From: VYFG01 sp965248685
GTDB taxonomy: Bacteria > Pseudomonadota > Gammaproteobacteria > Arenicellales > Poriferihabitantaceae
Assembly (NCBI GenBank): GCA_965248685.1
Contig: CBDFKC010000003.1
Location: 992,001 to 1,056,000 of the forward strand
Reading direction: 5' to 3'
Length of the DNA stretch: 64,000 bases
A model generated the notes under the pieces. That model did no database searches. It worked only from the letters and a program-made list of their open reading frames with translations, and was not told where the DNA came from. A program made the translations under genes and the position numbers. Position 1 is the first letter of the stretch; each line of letters starts with the position of its first letter. Positions 62,178 to 64,000 of this stretch are shown piece after piece.

Positions 62178-62223
62178 TCCATCGGTCGTATCGCTACACG
62201 GATGTAGCTTATTAGAGCAGTTG
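62172..62223 (+). repeat. att-like copy 10, truncated remnant
   Basis: TCATAATCCATCGGTCGTATCGCTACACGG continues as the 48-bp insert type and then breaks off after GATGTAGCTTATTAGAGCAGTTG. T arm and CCA end are missing. The preceding gene ends within it. Nothing is seen between 62224 and 62374. Confidence 0.68.
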
Positions 62224-62374
62224 ATTCGAAGCATTTATCGAGCCAATAAATCGACTCAGAAAAAAGAACATTAGGAAACATTTTTAGACGAATTTGAGAT
62301 AATCAATCTCGAGAGCATAAACAGGGGGAATTGGAGACCCTCAACCTGAGGGAGAGGAGGAAAACCGAGGCGCT

Positions 62375-63625
62375 TCAAAAACAGAATAAGCTGATAGGTA
62401 AGGCAAAAAACTGTTTATCATTAAATCGGAAAGGTAAAATTTCCTGGCCGGTATAAAATAAGATACCTTGTGTGAATTTCTTTCCAGCGAATTCCGATAA
62501 AATATTTAGACCCTTAAAATCTTGTTCCTTTAGGCTTGCAGAGGCTTTAACCTCAATACCAATCACGTCACCGTTGGTTTGTTCAATGACCAGATCCACT
62601 TCATTTTTTCTTTTATCCCGAAAGTGGAAAATATTGACTTCATTATTAGACCAACCGGATTGTTTCAATAATTCCAAATAAATGAGATTTTCAAGTAGGG
62701 CGCCATAGAACTGACTGTTTAATAATTGTTGAGAGGTACGCAGCCCCATCAGGTGACAGGCAAGGCCGGTATCAATAAACTGAAGCTTCGACATTTGAAT
62801 CAATCTTTTCGATCGCTTTTTAAAGTAGGCTGGCAGTCTTCTGACAATAAACATTAGATCCAGAATTTCGATATAGGATTTAATGGTTTTTTCATCCATT
62901 TCTAAATCATTACTGACACTTGAATATTTAAGTAAGTTGCTGCTTATTCCAGCGAGATAGGGGATCAATGCCTGAATCTTTGAATAGTAGTCACCTCGTG
63001 CCGCATACAAGGTTTCAAAATCTTTATAAAGCCGACCTGCAATATATGACTTAAACCAGATTTGTTTGGCGCGGTTACTTTTTTTCTGAACCTCTGGATA
63101 ACCGCCATTGATAATAAGATCGGCGTATTGCTCTCTTGTTTTAAATAGGGGGGCTGCAGAAGAGAATTCCCCCGCAAGAATGTAGTCAATAATATTCCCT
63201 GGGTTTTTTGAGATTTCAGATAGGGATAGTGGATATAACTCTACTCGTGCCATGTGGCCGGGCAAGACTTCCTGGGTTTTCGCTGAGCGAAAAATGTCAG
63301 CAGACCCAGTTAGTAAAAATTTACCTTTCTGATTCGGCTTTAAGTTATCCGAGGCTTCTTTTATTGCTGGACCAAGGTCTGGTGCATATTGAAATTCATC
63401 AATAACAATATTTCGGTCTATCAAAGATCTGATAAAGCCGTGGGGGTCAGATTGTGCAGATGCCAGTACAGTTGTATCATCCAGATTGATATAAGCCATA
63501 TTAGTTTGGTGCGCAATTTTTTTTGCCAACGTGGTTTTTCCTGCTTGCCTGGGTCCGGCTAAATAGACAATTCTAAACTCGGTCAGCAGCTCACTAATTA
63601 TTGGTTGTAATTTTCGCGGATACAT
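62375..63625 (-). CDS. AAA-family ATPase with C-terminal DUF4143 domain, copy 2
   Basis: A 416-residue relative of 9629-10834: Walker A AGPRQAGKTT (23-32), IVIDEFQY, LLTGSADIF, and a C-terminal DUF4143 domain with the nuclease-like KNEVDLVIEQTNG...IGIEVKAS. Sequence identity to the first is low, so they are separate acquisitions rather than a duplication. It also fills a small segment between att copies. The 22-bp repeats at 63681-63746 lie upstream. Confidence 0.83.
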   Translation of the reverse strand: MYPRKLQPIISELLTEFRIVYLAGPRQAGKTTLAKKIAHQTNMAYINLDDTTVLASAQSDPHGFIRSLIDRNIVIDEFQYAPDLGPAIKEASDNLKPNQKGKFLLTGSADIFRSAKTQEVLPGHMARVELYPLSLSEISKNPGNIIDYILAGEFSSAAPLFKTREQYADLIINGGYPEVQKKSNRAKQIWFKSYIAGRLYKDFETLYAARGDYYSKIQALIPYLAGISSNLLKYSSVSNDLEMDEKTIKSYIEILDLMFIVRRLPAYFKKRSKRLIQMSKLQFIDTGLACHLMGLRTSQQLLNSQFYGALLENLIYLELLKQSGWSNNEVNIFHFRDKRKNEVDLVIEQTNGDVIGIEVKASASLKEQDFKGLNILSEFAGKKFTQGILFYTGQEILPFRFNDKQFFALPISLFCF

Positions 63626-63680
63626 TGTCTTTAAGTATTCAAACTAGTGGTCTTAATAATTGAGGTATAGACTACTTCCT

Positions 63681-63746
63681 TGTTCCGGAGAATACAATGG
63701 ACTATTCCGGAAAATACAATAGACTATTCCAGAAAATACTGGTAAA
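63681..63746 (-). repeat. Three 22-bp tandem repeats upstream of the ATPase gene
   Basis: Units starting TGTTCCGGAGAATACAATGG, TATTCCGGAAAATACAATAG and TATTCCAGAAAATACTGG are spaced exactly 22 bases, two helical turns. They probably act as an operator for the gene at 62375-63625. Confidence 0.5.
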
Positions 63747-63764
63747 TAGTAAATATATAAGCTA

Positions 63765-63861
63765 TTGATTTTATTGAATTATCGTTTCACCAAGCTTTTA
63801 CCAAATTCTACATACCAATGTAACTATCTGATAGTTATGCAGAAATAGTTCGAGCAATGCC
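63765..63861 (+). repeat. Class B att flank before copy 11, two 11-bp units
   Basis: A 97-bp module: TTGATTTTATTGAATTATCG, two units of the CACCAAG/TACCAAAT kind, then AACTATC-T-GATAGTT and GAGCAATGCC. Confidence 0.66.
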
Positions 63862-63906
63862 CTCACAATCCATTGGTCGTAGGTTCAAGTCCTACCGGGC
63901 CCACCA
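63862..63906 (+). repeat. tRNA-Ile2(CAU) 3'-half, att-like copy 11 (uninterrupted)
   Basis: CTCACAATCCATTGGTCGTA runs straight into GGTTCAAGTCC and the CCGGGCCCACCA end, with no insert. It is the only class B copy with an intact T arm. The LysR paralogue ends 7 bases downstream. Confidence 0.83.
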
Positions 63907-63912
63907 TTATTT

Positions 63913-64000
63913 TCAATTTTGATGCTGAATCCAGCCGACAAAAATCTCGGTAGCAGAACTGCAATCCAAAGCAGGGGTCGAGCAGGACAGATAATAACCA
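63913..64000 (-). CDS. LysR-family regulator, C-terminal end (partial)
   Basis: The last 28 codons of a LysR protein ending EIFVGWIQHQN, matching EIFIGWIQHQF of the LysR at 18294-19175. The distance from the att copy to the stop is nearly the same in both places (7 and 4 bases), so a further copy of the LysR-led segment probably continues to the right of the window. Confidence 0.8.
   Translation of the reverse strand, partial: GYYLSCSTPALDCSSATEIFVGWIQHQN

Noticed and set aside
3326..63906. Calling the CTCATAA...CCACCA copies as tRNA genes
   Set aside because: None has an acceptor 5' strand or D arm upstream, and several have the T arm interrupted. They are 3' fragments only.
1..64000. Integron with attC sites
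   Set aside because: The repeats are tRNA ends in one orientation without R''-L''-L'-R' structure, and no IntI is seen. The resemblance is only in overall logic.

Overview
The window reads as a mobile or accessory region of a marine-type gammaproteobacterium. This is inferred from family content (AidB-like, BisC-like, GcvT-family, MttB-like and DddP-like proteins, HigBA, ParDE, Phd-Doc, type I R-M), not from a phylogenetic marker. No rRNA and no complete tRNA gene is present.

The dominant structure is an array of eleven partial tRNA genes, all on the + strand. Each is the 3' part of what looks like a tRNA-Ile2(CAU): anticodon loop CTCATAA, variable loop TTGGTCG, T arm, then an acceptor strand ending CGGGCCCACCA. 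They lie near 3.3, 9.6, 11.1, 18.2, 27.2, 28.2, 33.9 (remnant), 55.3, 61.4, 62.2 (remnant) and 63.9 kb. They look like att sites left by repeated integration at one tRNA gene, and they cut the window into cassettes of about 0.8 to 21 kb. No integrase gene is visible. Two kinds of upstream flank occur. Class A (copies 1 and 2) has GTACAAAAAAGGTAC-like and ACTAAC-rich sequence. Class B (copies 4, 5, 8, 9, 11) is an 86-141 bp module whose length varies in exact 11-bp steps (1, 2, 2, 2 and 6 units of TTCACCAAACT). In several copies the T arm is interrupted by a two-hairpin REP-like insert.

Layout: (1) 1-3.4 kb, end of a GcvT-family gene, acyl-CoA ligase, crotonase, HigBA. (2) 3.4-9.6 kb, haloalkane dehalogenase and acyl-CoA ligase with a divergent wHTH-TPR regulator, then a Fic-fold protein lacking its catalytic His. 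(3) 9.6-11.1 kb, a DUF4143 ATPase. (4) 11.1-18.3 kb, LysR, PanB-like protein, Tat-exported solute-binding protein, DddP/creatinase-like M24 enzyme, membrane hydroxylase, ParDE. (5) 18.3-27.3 kb, LysR and a seven-gene operon (GcvT-like, ligase, crotonase, SDR, crotonase, ligase, SDR), the first part a paralogue of segment 1. (6) 27.3-28.3 kb, Phd-Doc. (7) 28.3-33.9 kb, AraC pseudogene, LysR, desaturase/class II aldolase/Rieske operon, Fic protein. (8) 33.9-55.4 kb, RAYT-transposase remnant, mobile mystery proteins A/B, HsdR fragment, type I R-M, a RecQ-phosphoribosyltransferase fusion with a DprA-like gene, an IS3 element, AraC, and an operon of AidB-like dehydrogenase, GcvT/DmdA-like, NDP-forming acyl-CoA synthetase and molybdopterin oxidoreductase. 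(9) 55.4-61.5 kb, enolase-superfamily enzyme, dimethylglycine-dehydrogenase-like flavoprotein, MttB-like methyltransferase. (10) 61.5-62.2 kb, small ORF plus nucleotidyltransferase. (11) 62.2-63.9 kb, a second DUF4143 ATPase. The window ends inside a third LysR paralogue.

Metabolic cargo centres on one-carbon/tetrahydrofolate-type chemistry of methylated N or S compounds and CoA-thioester breakdown of small acids. Most segments also carry a toxin-antitoxin, Fic, ATPase or restriction module, usually beside an att copy, as expected if such modules hold cassettes in place. Substrates are inferred, not shown.
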